Positions 1-7,640 of a stretch of 64,000 nt of DNA are shown here, piece after piece. The position numbers and the translations under genes are program-made. The stretch comes from Clostridium gasigenes (GTDB taxonomy: Bacteria; Bacillota; Clostridia; Clostridiales; Clostridiaceae): the NCBI RefSeq assembly GCF_900104115.1, contig NZ_FNJM01000012.1:1-64000 (forward strand). The letters run 5' to 3'. The notes beneath the pieces are model-generated. The model saw only the letters and a program-made list of their open reading frames with translations. It was not told where the DNA came from and made no database searches. Position 1 is the stretch's first letter; each line of letters begins with the position of its first letter.

Positions 1-277
1 TTATCAATATACAAATAGAACGTTCAAAAGTAAATTAGATAAAATAGAAGCAACACAGAGCATGTCTAGAGTTAGCCGCTGCATTGATAATGGACCTATG
101 GAAGGTTTTTGGGGTATACTTAAAGTTGAAATGTATTATCTAAGAAAATTTGATACGTATGAGGAACTTGAACAAGCCATTGACGAATATATAGATTTTT
201 ATAACACACAAAGATTACAGAAAAAGTTAAAAAGTATGACTCCAATAGAATATCGAAGTCATACTTTAACAGCGTAA
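1..277 (+). CDS. IS3-family transposase, C-terminal part (DDE integrase core)
   Basis: The open frame enters from the left edge (first full codon at base 2) and ends at 277. The visible protein begins YQYTNRTF, runs through NGPMEGFWGILKVE, and ends with YNTQRLQKKLKSMTPIEYR. This matches the last ~90 residues of IS3/IS150 OrfB transposases. The Glu in PMEGFWG is the third acid of the DDE triad; the two Asp residues are upstream of the window. The ATG at 62 is internal, not a start. Part of a cut-and-copy transposase that acts on the IS ends. Whether the whole element is intact cannot be judged here. Confidence 0.85.
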   Translation, partial: YQYTNRTFKSKLDKIEATQSMSRVSRCIDNGPMEGFWGILKVEMYYLRKFDTYEELEQAIDEYIDFYNTQRLQKKLKSMTPIEYRSHTLTA

Positions 278-318
278 TTTTTATTATTTACCCTGTCTAC
301 TTGACAGGGGGCAGTTCA
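1..318 (+). mobile_element. Right end of an IS3-family insertion sequence
   Basis: The window opens inside an insertion sequence. The transposase reading frame stops at 277 and is followed by a 3' end that finishes at about 318 with a CTGTCTACTTGACAGGGGG-type tail running into GCAGTTCA, the usual look of an IS3-family (IS150-like) terminal inverted repeat ending in CA. The left end is outside the window, so the target duplication cannot be read. The element lies directly against an interrupted Uma2-type gene. Confidence 0.8.
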
Positions 319-758
319 CTAACCATCAAGACATAGTTTTTTCATTGTCAATAGAACTTAAAAAATTTTTTGAAAATAGCAATTGTAAAGTAATGATTTC
401 ACCATATGATGTCTACTTAGAAAAAGAAGATAAGAAAAAAGAAATATGTGTAATTCCTGATATATCTGTTATGTGTGATAAAAATGGTTTTAATGAAAAA
501 AGATATTGTGGAGTGCCAACTATAATTGTTGAAGTTTTAAGCTCTAATTGGGCAGAGGATATGATAAAAAAACTAAAATTATATGAAGAGTATGGAGTAA
601 GTGAGTATTGGATTGTAGACCCAAGTAGTGCATCTTTTATGGTGTATAGCTATGATTTAGAAAAGAAATCTTATATTCATATACACCAAAAAGATAATGA
701 ATTATGTTCAAAGTTATTTTCAGATTTAAAGATAAATATGAAGTCGGTTTTTAATTAA
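319..758 (+). pseudogene. Uma2-type (DUF820) PD-(D/E)XK nuclease, 5' end removed by the IS
   Basis: The frame runs open from the IS junction. Its first residues, TNHQDIVFSLSIELKKFF, are the Uma2 helix that normally lies 25-35 residues into the protein, so the true start and N-terminus are missing. Remaining Uma2 marks are IPDISVMCDK, PTIIVEVLSS and the Lys-rich KKLKLYEEYGVSEYWIVDP, which together hold the PD-(D/E)XK residues. The TTG at 345 could in theory start a 137-residue product, but no ribosome site stands before it. Uma2 proteins are restriction-endonuclease-fold proteins of unknown role, common in cyanobacteria and clostridia. I read this as an insertion-inactivated gene. Confidence 0.75.
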
Positions 759-925
759 GTTTAAATATCAGATTATATTAATATCTCTATCTTTATATGG
801 TTAGTACTAGCTAGCCTTCACCATGAAATCTACGATATTAGTTTATAGTGTATTTTGTGTTTAAGAAAATAGTAATTTAGGCTATAATAAGATATAGAAT
901 AAAAGAGAATGAAGGGGTGAGATCT

Positions 926-2482
926 ATGGCAGTATATTTAAATACAAAAAAACAAGAAGAAAATTTTATAGAGCTTTATAATGAAGAATACTTTGTAGAC
1001 AAGTCAGAAATTATAGCTTTGTTAAATAAAAAAATTTCAACTAAAAATAAATATATTTGTATAACAAGACCAAGAAGATTTGGAAAGTCTTCAGTAGCAG
1101 ATATGCTTGGGGCTTATTATTCAAAAGCTGTAGATTCTAAAGAAATTTTTGATAATCTCAAAATAAGTAGAAATACAAACTTTATAGAAAATTTGAATAA
1201 ATATAATGTTATAAGTGTATCGTTTGCTGATGTAAATAATAATTGTAAAAGTTGTAGTGAATATGTAGATAGAATTACAGCGTTATTAATAGAAGATTTG
1301 AAGGATGTTTTTCCTAATATAAAGATAAAAGAAAACTATGCTATATGGGATATCTTAAGCGAACTAAATGAAAAATTTATATTCATATTTGATGAATGGG
1401 ATTATATATTTAATAGTAATCTTTTTTTAGAAGAACAAGATAGATTTTTAGAGTTTTTAATGAAGCTTCTTAAGGATAAACCATATGTAGCATTAGCATA
1501 TATGACAGGGATACTTCCTATAAAGAAATACTCTAGTGGATCATCACTAAATATGTTTGATGAGTACACTATGCTTAATGATATGATTTATGGAGAATAC
1601 TTCGGATTTACAGAAAATGAAGTTGAAGAATTATGCAAAAAGCAAAATAAAATATCTTTCCATGAAATTAGTAATTGGTATAATGGATATATAAATGAGA
1701 ATGGAGATAAATTATATAACCCACGTTCAGTAGTTAAAGCTCTGCAAAATGTAAAATGTATAAGCTATTGGACGAATACTGGTGCTATGGATGAAGTTAA
1801 GGAATATTTAAAATATAACATCATGGAAATAAGAGAAGATGTAATAGAAATGGTATCAGGTGGAGTTATAGATATTACAATAGATGAAGAGTATAGGGCA
1901 GGACAAGAGGCGCCTAAAACTAAGGAAGAAATCTATTCTGCCATGATTATACTTGGATTTTTATCTTATTATGATGGGTATTTAAAGATACCAAACAAAG
2001 AGTTAATGAAGGAATTTGAAAAAGCATTAAAAGATGAATCTTTTGGATATGTATCAGAGATTATAAAGGATTCAAGAAAAATGCTTAATGCAACGATATC
2101 TGGAGATTATGAAACAGTAGTTAAAATACTACATGATATTCATAACTCAGAAATCCCAATATTACAATATAATAATGAAAACAGTTTGGCCTGTGTTATG
2201 ACGTTAGCCTACTTAAGTGCAAGGGATACTTATAGAATAGAAAGGGAAGAAAAGACAGGCAAAGGATATGCAGACTTTACATTTCATCCAAGAAGAAAGG
2301 CAGATACAGCCTTTGTAGTTGAACTTAAAAAAGATGAAACAGTAGAAATTGCAATGAATCAGATGAAGGAAAAGGAGTATTTTCAAAAGTTTGAGAATGA
2401 ATATAAAAATATTCTAGCAGTAGCAATATGTTATGATTCAAAAACAAAGGAACATAGTTGTGAAATTGAAAGAATTAAATAA
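926..2482 (+). CDS. AAA-ATPase-like protein with C-terminal PD-(D/E)XK nuclease domain
   Basis: 518 residues from the ATG at 926, which has GAAGGGGTGAG 6-8 bases upstream; the in-frame GTG at 917 overlaps that ribosome site and is less likely. The N-terminal domain has a modified Walker A, RPRRFGKSS (about 48-56), and a Walker B-like IFDEWD (about 154-159), as in the Pfam AAA-ATPase_like family. The last ~75 residues hold GKGYADF and VVELKKDE with the spacing of the PDDEXK_9 nuclease fold. These proteins occur in many paralogues in clostridia and Bacteroidetes and usually have no assigned role; a mobile-element or defence link is often suggested but unproven. The gene stands alone, downstream of an IS-damaged gene. 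Confidence 0.8.
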   Translation: MAVYLNTKKQEENFIELYNEEYFVDKSEIIALLNKKISTKNKYICITRPRRFGKSSVADMLGAYYSKAVDSKEIFDNLKISRNTNFIENLNKYNVISVSFADVNNNCKSCSEYVDRITALLIEDLKDVFPNIKIKENYAIWDILSELNEKFIFIFDEWDYIFNSNLFLEEQDRFLEFLMKLLKDKPYVALAYMTGILPIKKYSSGSSLNMFDEYTMLNDMIYGEYFGFTENEVEELCKKQNKISFHEISNWYNGYINENGDKLYNPRSVVKALQNVKCISYWTNTGAMDEVKEYLKYNIMEIREDVIEMVSGGVIDITIDEEYRAGQEAPKTKEEIYSAMIILGFLSYYDGYLKIPNKELMKEFEKALKDESFGYVSEIIKDSRKMLNATISGDYETVVKILHDIHNSEIPILQYNNENSLACVMTLAYLSARDTYRIEREEKTGKGYADFTFHPRRKADTAFVVELKKDETVEIAMNQMKEKEYFQKFENEYKNILAVAICYDSKTKEHSCEIERIK

Positions 2483-2484
2483 AT

Positions 2485-2651
2485 GGTTACTGGAATACGG
2501 GTAAATTACAATATCCATTTGGCCGAGGCGTGAATTTTCAAATAAGGATTGCTGATGTAGATATCATAAAATCTAGTTTAGTGAAAAATAATGTAGTATT
2601 TCTATAATTAAAGATAATACAGGAATAATATTTCCATATACAAAATATTAA
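2485..2651 (+). pseudogene. Remnant of a VOC-superfamily (glyoxalase/bleomycin-resistance-like) protein
   Basis: Directly after the ATPase stop, an open stretch reads GYWNTGKLQYPFGRGVNFQI and goes on to DVDIIKSSLVKNNVVFL before a stop at 2605. In the next frame the reading continues as IIKDNTGIIFPYTKY and stops. The PFGRGVNFQI block and the following D-(I)-helix pattern are typical of the C-terminal half of small VOC proteins. There is no start codon with a ribosome site and at least one frameshift, so this is a decayed fragment. The family assignment rests on a short block. Confidence 0.45.
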
Positions 2652-2663
2652 AATAAGAAATAA

Positions 2664-3058
2664 AGGGGAAATTACATATGAATAAATTATATTTAGTAGA
2701 GTTAATAGAATATTCTTATGATGGGTATGCAGAGAGCATAGATCAAGAACAACCAGAGGTACTAGGATTATATAATACAAAAGAAGAGTATAAAGCAAGA
2801 GTAGAATTAGAAATAAGTAACTATAAACTTGTTAGTAAAACTAACTTAGAGATAACACGAGATGATGAACTTGTAGACGGGTGTATGGATGTAGTGGATA
2901 TAGTATCAAAAGATTCAAGAGTTACAATAATAGTAACAGAGTTAACTATTGGGGCATCAAAGAAATTAGTAGATTACAATAGAATTAATTATTATTTTGA
3001 TTATGAAAAAACTACAGATGTTGAAGTAATAAATTTAGGACTGGGCACAGTTATCTAA
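2664..3058 (+). repeat. Direct repeat copy 1 (395 bp)
   Basis: This segment, from the ribosome site to the stop of the 126-aa gene, recurs at 4131-4525 with a constant offset of 1467 bp and no insertions or deletions that I can see. About 280 bases in the middle look identical; differences cluster at both ends. The pair flanks the MNT/HEPN genes. Confidence 0.85.
2678..3058 (+). CDS. Hypothetical protein, 126 aa, duplicated nearby
   Basis: Start ATG at 2678 with AAAGGGGAAA upstream. The protein begins MNKLYLVELIEYSYDGYAES and is acidic, rich in Asp, Glu and Val, without signal peptide, membrane segment or cysteine pair. I do not recognise a family. A second copy lies exactly 1467 bp downstream (4145-4525) and is almost identical over most of its length, but carries a TAG at codon 27. 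The gene has its own terminator at 3090-3118 and is followed by an MNT/HEPN toxin-antitoxin pair. The pattern YDGYAESIDQEQPEVLGLY, starting about 14 residues in, suggests a compact cytosolic beta-rich protein; a role as an immunity or accessory protein is only a guess. Confidence 0.7.
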   Translation: MNKLYLVELIEYSYDGYAESIDQEQPEVLGLYNTKEEYKARVELEISNYKLVSKTNLEITRDDELVDGCMDVVDIVSKDSRVTIIVTELTIGASKKLVDYNRINYYFDYEKTTDVEVINLGLGTVI

Positions 3059-3089
3059 ATAGTACTACTGAGATTAAGAAATTACTAAT

Positions 3090-3118
3090 AAGAGTTAGGG
3101 TAAAACTTAGCTCTTTTT
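3090..3118 (+). terminator. Rho-independent terminator
   Basis: AGAGTTAG and CTTAGCTCT form an imperfect stem followed by TTTTT. It closes the 126-aa gene. A related hairpin follows the second copy at 4610. Confidence 0.6.
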
Positions 3119-3214
3119 GTTGCAAAAAATTAAATTGTTTAAATATATAGCAATAATGATATTATTAGTACTATAGGGTATAATTAAAATATATTGGAAT
3201 AAGGGGTGAAAAAT

Positions 3215-3649
3215 ATGTTTTTTAGTGGAGCTATCGATGAAATGAAAAGTAAAGATGAAATATTAAATATTATTTCACAAAATGAATTTAAAAGTATTTT
3301 TTATAAAAATAAAATTACTAATGTAATAATATTTGGTAGCTTATCTAAGGACAATTTTTCATTGGAATCAGATATTGATATAGCTATTATTACAGAAAAA
3401 AAGATTTCTATAAATGAAGAATTAGCAATGACAACAGAATTAGAGGAGTTACTTGGCAGAAGTATAGATATAATTGATATTAACGATGATAGTGTAAATA
3501 ATATTATAAAAATAGAGGCTTTAAATAGTAAATTTATTGTTATACAAAATAATATGTTGGATGAAGCAATAGATTATTATGAAAAATTTTATAAAGAGAA
3601 TGAGGAGTTCTGGTATTTTTTAGATAAGGAGGTTTTAAGTTTTGAATAA
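3215..3649 (+). CDS. mntA: MNT-domain nucleotidyltransferase antitoxin (MntA-like)
   Basis: 144 residues from the ATG at 3215 (ribosome site AAGGGGTG at 3201; an in-frame GTG at 3206 is inside that site). The signature GSLSKDNFSLESDIDIAI is present: Gly41-Ser42, ten residues, then Asp53-x-Asp55, the minimal nucleotidyltransferase active site. In the studied MntA/HepT systems the MNT protein adds AMP to a tyrosine of the HEPN toxin and so neutralises it. The frame overlaps the downstream HEPN gene by 8 bases, which points to coupled translation. The order (MNT first, HEPN second) is the reverse of the Shewanella hepT-mntA operon. The pair lies between two copies of an unknown gene. Confidence 0.85.
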   Translation: MFFSGAIDEMKSKDEILNIISQNEFKSIFYKNKITNVIIFGSLSKDNFSLESDIDIAIITEKKISINEELAMTTELEELLGRSIDIIDINDDSVNNIIKIEALNSKFIVIQNNMLDEAIDYYEKFYKENEEFWYFLDKEVLSFE

Positions 3650-4064
3650 AGAAAGATTAAAGAAACTAATTTATGATTTAGATATAACAACTAGTGAATT
3701 AGATAAATCAATTGACTTGGTGAAAAAATATAGTGACCAAGAAGAACTTGTAGGTGAATTTTCTAATAGTCTTAAATATAAATATCTAAGTTTATTTATA
3801 ATTTATGAAGATTTCATTTCTATGATGTTAAAGGAAAATACTTTATATGAAATAGGAATGAGTGTTGATAAGGCTATAAAGAAACTATATGATAGGAATC
3901 ATATTACAGAAGAACAATTGAAGTTTTTAAATTCTGCAAGATTAATAAGAAATAAAATAGGTCATAGATATAAGCAACCACCAGTAGAAGTTATAATCGA
4001 ATTTTTAGAAACTAATGAAACCGTGAAATTAGAGTTGAATAAATTTATTAAGTCATGTATGTAG
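3642..4064 (+). CDS. hepT: HEPN-domain RNase toxin (HepT-like, DUF86)
   Basis: 140 residues from a TTG at 3642, chosen because GGAGG stands at 3628 just upstream and because it overlaps the end of the MNT gene. The all-helical protein carries RNKIGHRY: Arg103, four residues, His108, one residue, Tyr110. This is the full RX4HXY motif; Arg and His form the RNase site, and the Tyr is the residue AMPylated by MntA in characterised pairs. So both the catalytic and the control residues are kept, and the module looks functional. Known HepT toxins cleave tRNA or mRNA and slow growth when freed from the antitoxin; the target of this one is unknown. Confidence 0.85.
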   Translation: MNKERLKKLIYDLDITTSELDKSIDLVKKYSDQEELVGEFSNSLKYKYLSLFIIYEDFISMMLKENTLYEIGMSVDKAIKKLYDRNHITEEQLKFLNSARLIRNKIGHRYKQPPVEVIIEFLETNETVKLELNKFIKSCM

Positions 4065-4130
4065 TTAATTGTATTTAGTAAGTACATATTTAATAAATAG
4101 GGATAATGAAAATACTAACATAAACAACGA

Positions 4131-4525
4131 AGGAGAAATTATATATGAATAAATTATATTTAGTAGAATTAATAGAATATTCCTATGATGGGTATGCAGA
4201 GAGCATAGATCAAGAACAACCATAGGTACTAGGATTATATAATACAAAAGAAGAGTATAAAGCAAGAGTAGAATTAGAAATAAGTAACTATAAACTTGTT
4301 AGTAAAACTAACTTAGAGATAACACGAGATGATGAACTTGTAGACGGGTGTATGGATGTAGTGGATATAGTATCAAAAGATTCAAGAGTTACAATAATAG
4401 TAACAGAGTTAACTATTGGGGCATCAAAGAAATTAGTAGATTACAATAGAATTAATTATTATTTTGATTATGAAAAAACTACAGATGTTGAAGTAATAAA
4501 TTTAGGTGTAGGAACTGTTAATTAA
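4131..4525 (+). repeat. Direct repeat copy 2 (395 bp)
   Basis: Partner of 2664-3058 at a constant 1467-bp spacing. Recombination between the two copies would delete the MNT/HEPN module and leave one hypothetical gene. Confidence 0.85.
4145..4525 (+). pseudogene. Second copy of the 126-aa hypothetical gene, interrupted by TAG at codon 27
   Basis: The start, ribosome site (GAAGGAG) and full frame of the 2678 gene are all present, but GAG at codon 27 has become TAG at 4223-4225. Apart from that stop the frame stays open for all 126 codons to TAA at 4523. This single change, with near identity elsewhere, indicates a very recent duplication or gene conversion. Only a 26-residue peptide would be made unless the stop is read through. 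Confidence 0.85.
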
Positions 4526-4609
4526 ATTTATGGAACATAGAGGTTTAGATGGTAGGCATCATAAAATAAATAAAAAAATGCAAAAAGTAAAATTTATTAC
4601 GCCTTATTG

Positions 4610-4637
4610 AGAGTTAGTGAAATGCTAGCTCTTTTTT
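4610..4637 (+). terminator. Rho-independent terminator
   Basis: AGAGTTAG, a 7-base loop, CTAGCTCT and then a run of T. It follows the broken gene copy and faces the convergent surface-protein operon. Confidence 0.65.
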
Positions 4638-4677
4638 CATAAGTATTGCTAGCTTAAAGTTAAGGCATCATAAAAAC

Positions 4678-5346
4678 TTAAATTCTTTTAGCAAATACTA
4701 ATATTCTAGCGCCCGCATATTCATAACTACAACTATATAAGGTTAAAAAATTATCCTTATCACTTATATTAAAATATACATCATATAAACCATTTGTATT
4801 AAGATAGGATTTAAACTCTTCAAAGGAGGTGATTGAACCATTTAAATAGACATTGTCCTCTTTAGCAATAACGACTTGAAAAACATCATATTCAAAAGTT
4901 ATATCATTAATAGTAAGTGAGATTTTTTTATTATTATTAAAAAAGGTTGGATTTTTATAGTAAACTAAGTTATTAAACATTGAGCCATTCTTCATATTAT
5001 GACCATAAATAATTATGTTTTTATCTATATTAACAGTATTTCTATAATCCAAAAATAAGGTCCCACTTAAAGATGGATTTTTATAAAAATCATGATTCAA
5101 ATAAAAGTCATTGTCAATTCCTTGTACAACTGGATAATCTATTTGTGTGTTAGGTATAGTTAACCAAAATTTATAATCCTTATTTGTTTCTTGTAAATTA
5201 ACTTTTTCCTCATTATCTTTCTTAACTTCTTCATAGAGAAAAGAGGCTTTTTTATTATCGTAGGATGTATAGAAAATTTTATATATACTAAAAACAAATA
5301 TAGAAGTTAATAACAGTATTAGTATTATAAAAACAAATTTCTTCAT
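4678..5346 (-). CDS. srtB: Class B sortase
   Basis: 222 residues from the ATG at 5346, preceded by CGGAGG; an upstream in-frame start would add 16 residues lacking a ribosome site. An N-terminal membrane anchor (about 3-25) is followed by the sortase fold with catalytic His116 in IIYGHNM, Cys206 in TLYSCSYEY and Arg214. The two residues next to the catalytic Cys are Tyr-Ser rather than the Ser-Thr of the usual TLSTC. Sortases join surface proteins to peptidoglycan or to one another by cutting a C-terminal motif. It ends the SipW/BsaA/vWA operon, and the likely client is the TPYTG protein encoded at 6994-7619. Clostridioides difficile SrtB uses (S/P)PXTG, close to TPYTG. Confidence 0.9.
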   Translation of the reverse strand: MKKFVFIILILLLTSIFVFSIYKIFYTSYDNKKASFLYEEVKKDNEEKVNLQETNKDYKFWLTIPNTQIDYPVVQGIDNDFYLNHDFYKNPSLSGTLFLDYRNTVNIDKNIIIYGHNMKNGSMFNNLVYYKNPTFFNNNKKISLTINDITFEYDVFQVVIAKEDNVYLNGSITSFEEFKSYLNTNGLYDVYFNISDKDNFLTLYSCSYEYAGARILVFAKRI

Positions 5347-5419
5347 AAAAACCTCCGCTATATATACTAAAAGGATGAGGGTGGTAGTCCTCAACCTTCT
5401 ATTTAAAATTCTAATTCTC

Positions 5420-6997
5420 TTATTGTGTAGTAGGATTGTATTTTATTTGATTTTCTTTTGATTGGGTATCTGTAAAGAACCTATCATTATCATATTTATT
5501 AACAAGTTTTATTGTTATATTAGGATGATCTTTATCTATTGTGAATTTTGGTGTATCTACCTTAAGTCCATTAACATAGATCTCTTTCAGCGTATAATTC
5601 ATAGGAATAATTTCTTTTATATCATATTCACCAATAGTTAAATAGTATGGATAAATAAGATTTGTTGTATCTTTATCTTTTAATGTAACATCTATCTTTG
5701 TTGTGGAGTTTGATGCTAAATCAAAGTTATATTCCTCCATAGATTTTCCTCCATGTAATTTTACAGTGAAAGTATCTCCAAAAGGTGGCTCCATTCCATT
5801 TTTATCTACTTCTTTTATAATTGTTATAGAACCTTTTATTGGTTCAAGCTTTACTATTGGAATGTTAAATGTTCCTTCAATTGGACTAGTTGTTTTTGGC
5901 ATATTATAGTTTAATACAGCTTTATCATTAGTTGGTTCTTCATTATTAGCGTAATAAGCATACTTAGTCTTTACTCTAAAGGAAACCTTGGTACCACTTG
6001 TGGTAATTTCATCAATATTAAATGATACAGTATTTTCTGCTGACGATACTGTCATTGGTATAGTACTAGGTTCATTACTATTTGGTATAATTTCAAAGTT
6101 TTTTGAAACAATATCAGTCAATACTGCATTTTTTGCAATTAGTAGCTGTAAAACAATATCATTTCTAATTTGTGTATAAATAGAGTCTATATCAGTATTA
6201 TTTTGTATATCCTTAAAGCCACTATTTTGAATATAGTTTAAAAGCTCATGAGCTTGAACATTCTGCCAATTAGAATAATTTAGCAAACCTAGTGATATAA
6301 ATTTTGTATCTTTCTTATCAATATTATCAAATTCTGCCTTTGATAGTTTAATATAATTTTCAACGTTAGACCTATTGTCTTCATTAACTACTGGTTCACC
6401 TATTGCAGTTGTTGGAATCCCATCTGTAAAAAATATTACATATCTATCAACGTTAGGTCTAGATTTTTCGGAAGCTATTAATTGATTTTTAACAGTTCTT
6501 ATAGCTACCTGTGTATTTGTAGCTCCAGCAACTGAAATTTTAGTATCAATTACATTAGCAATATTCTTATAATTAATTTCAAAGCCACCGTTAGTAGTTG
6601 TTTCAGTGATGATTCTTGCATCTTTCATAGAACGAGTACCGGAAAAAGTATTTGGACCATCAAAATCAATTACAGAAATTCTAGTGTTATTCATTTTTAA
6701 CATTTTTGAGCAAAAGTTCTTTATAGAATTATTTAATAATGCCATTGAATTTTTCATACTTCCAGATGAATCCATAACAATAATTATATCAGTACCAGTT
6801 TTATCTGGTGATGCTGGTCCATCAACTGTTAGTTCAATTTTGTATTCATCATCGCTTATTTTAGTTGCCTCTTTTTTAAATGTTGATCGAGGGGATTCTT
6901 CGCATTTCACTTTCTTATAATTACCCAGAGGAAATACTCCTAGTATAAATACTATTGTAAGACAGGCTATTAAGATTGATTTTAAATATTTTTTCAT
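5420..6997 (-). CDS. Secreted von Willebrand factor A domain surface protein
   Basis: 525 residues. A signal peptide (about 1-32) precedes a vWA domain whose metal site is visible as MDSSGSM (Asp76, Ser78, Ser80), with the later TDGIPTT. The C-terminal third contains EPIKGSITIIKEVDKNG and NYTLKEIYVNG, resembling DUF5979/CnaB-type stalk domains. There is no C-terminal membrane helix: the protein ends in YNPTTQ. Its start overlaps the stop of the upstream gene (ATGA), so translation is coupled, and the ribosome site is AGGAGGA. Within the fibre operon it could serve as a tip adhesin, as vWA proteins do in pili; that is inference. How it stays on the cell is unclear. Confidence 0.85.
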   Translation of the reverse strand: MKKYLKSILIACLTIVFILGVFPLGNYKKVKCEESPRSTFKKEATKISDDEYKIELTVDGPASPDKTGTDIIIVMDSSGSMKNSMALLNNSIKNFCSKMLKMNNTRISVIDFDGPNTFSGTRSMKDARIITETTTNGGFEINYKNIANVIDTKISVAGATNTQVAIRTVKNQLIASEKSRPNVDRYVIFFTDGIPTTAIGEPVVNEDNRSNVENYIKLSKAEFDNIDKKDTKFISLGLLNYSNWQNVQAHELLNYIQNSGFKDIQNNTDIDSIYTQIRNDIVLQLLIAKNAVLTDIVSKNFEIIPNSNEPSTIPMTVSSAENTVSFNIDEITTSGTKVSFRVKTKYAYYANNEEPTNDKAVLNYNMPKTTSPIEGTFNIPIVKLEPIKGSITIIKEVDKNGMEPPFGDTFTVKLHGGKSMEEYNFDLASNSTTKIDVTLKDKDTTNLIYPYYLTIGEYDIKEIIPMNYTLKEIYVNGLKVDTPKFTIDKDHPNITIKLVNKYDNDRFFTDTQSKENQIKYNPTTQ

Positions 6998-7619
6998 ATT
7001 TCTTTTTTCCTCCTGCCTACTATTGTAATAGTTATTATTCCACCTAAGCTAAGAATTGCTACTATAACATAAGGTAAAATCCCCTCATCACCAGTATATG
7101 GAGTTTTAATAGAAGTCTCTTTTCTAACTGCTGTAAAAATCCATTTAATTTCTCCATATTTATTTTTATATTCATTTCCTATAGTTGAACCTTCAAGTTC
7201 TACTTCTCCAATTAATATTTTATTTTCTCCAGGATTTATAACGCCTAAGGATATATTATCTACTAACACATTTTCATCAATTATAATTCCATTATATATT
7301 GATTTATCATTATAATTTATTTTAAGATGTAGTTTTTCAAGTAAGTCATATTCCTCTTTTGGAGTTACTCTTTCTGCCTTTAAAAATATTTCATATGGAT
7401 AATCATAGTCATTTTCTATTACCATTTGCCTTGTAATATTATCCCCTGGTAACATATTTACTCCTTGAAGAAAGGGACTTTCCCAGGAACATTAACTAAT
7501 CCTTCTGCATTTCCTATTAATTTAACATTAGAGGGGGACGATGTTGTTGCCCACCCTTTTTCTGTTACAAATAAAAGAAGTGCTGCAGCTATAATAAATA
7601 TTTTCTTATATTTAACCAT
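6994..7619 (-). pseudogene. Sortase-anchored surface protein split by a frameshift
   Basis: The N-terminal part (7619 to 7458) is a signal peptide, MVKYKKIFIIAAALLLF, plus ~30 residues ending VNVPGKVPFFKE and a stop. The C-terminal part (frame open from 7455) starts MLPGDNITRQMV and ends with a cell-wall sorting signal: TPYTGDEG, a hydrophobic helix, then GRRKK. The two halves read as one protein if a single base is restored in AAGGAG/TAAATATG (for example AAGGAGG). That spot also makes a good ribosome site 5 bases before the ATG at 7455, so a separate cytosolic C-terminal product is possible. It could be a real mutation, a sequencing error or recoding. The domain between resembles small proteins encoded beside SipW-dependent fibre genes. 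Confidence 0.7.
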
Positions 7620-7640
7620 GCTGTCACTCGTATTATTTTA

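Noticed and set aside
345-758. Uma2 fragment as an intact gene starting at TTG 345
   Set aside because: The homologous frame continues upstream to the IS junction and no ribosome site precedes the TTG.
4530-4610. 26-codon frame starting MEHRGLDGRHHK after the broken gene copy
   Set aside because: No ribosome site before the ATG and the stop falls in the terminator stem; too weak to call a gene.
5703-6920. Open frames on the plus strand (61-104 codons) inside the vWA gene
   Set aside because: Hydrophobic antisense shadows of a well-supported minus-strand gene, without ribosome sites.
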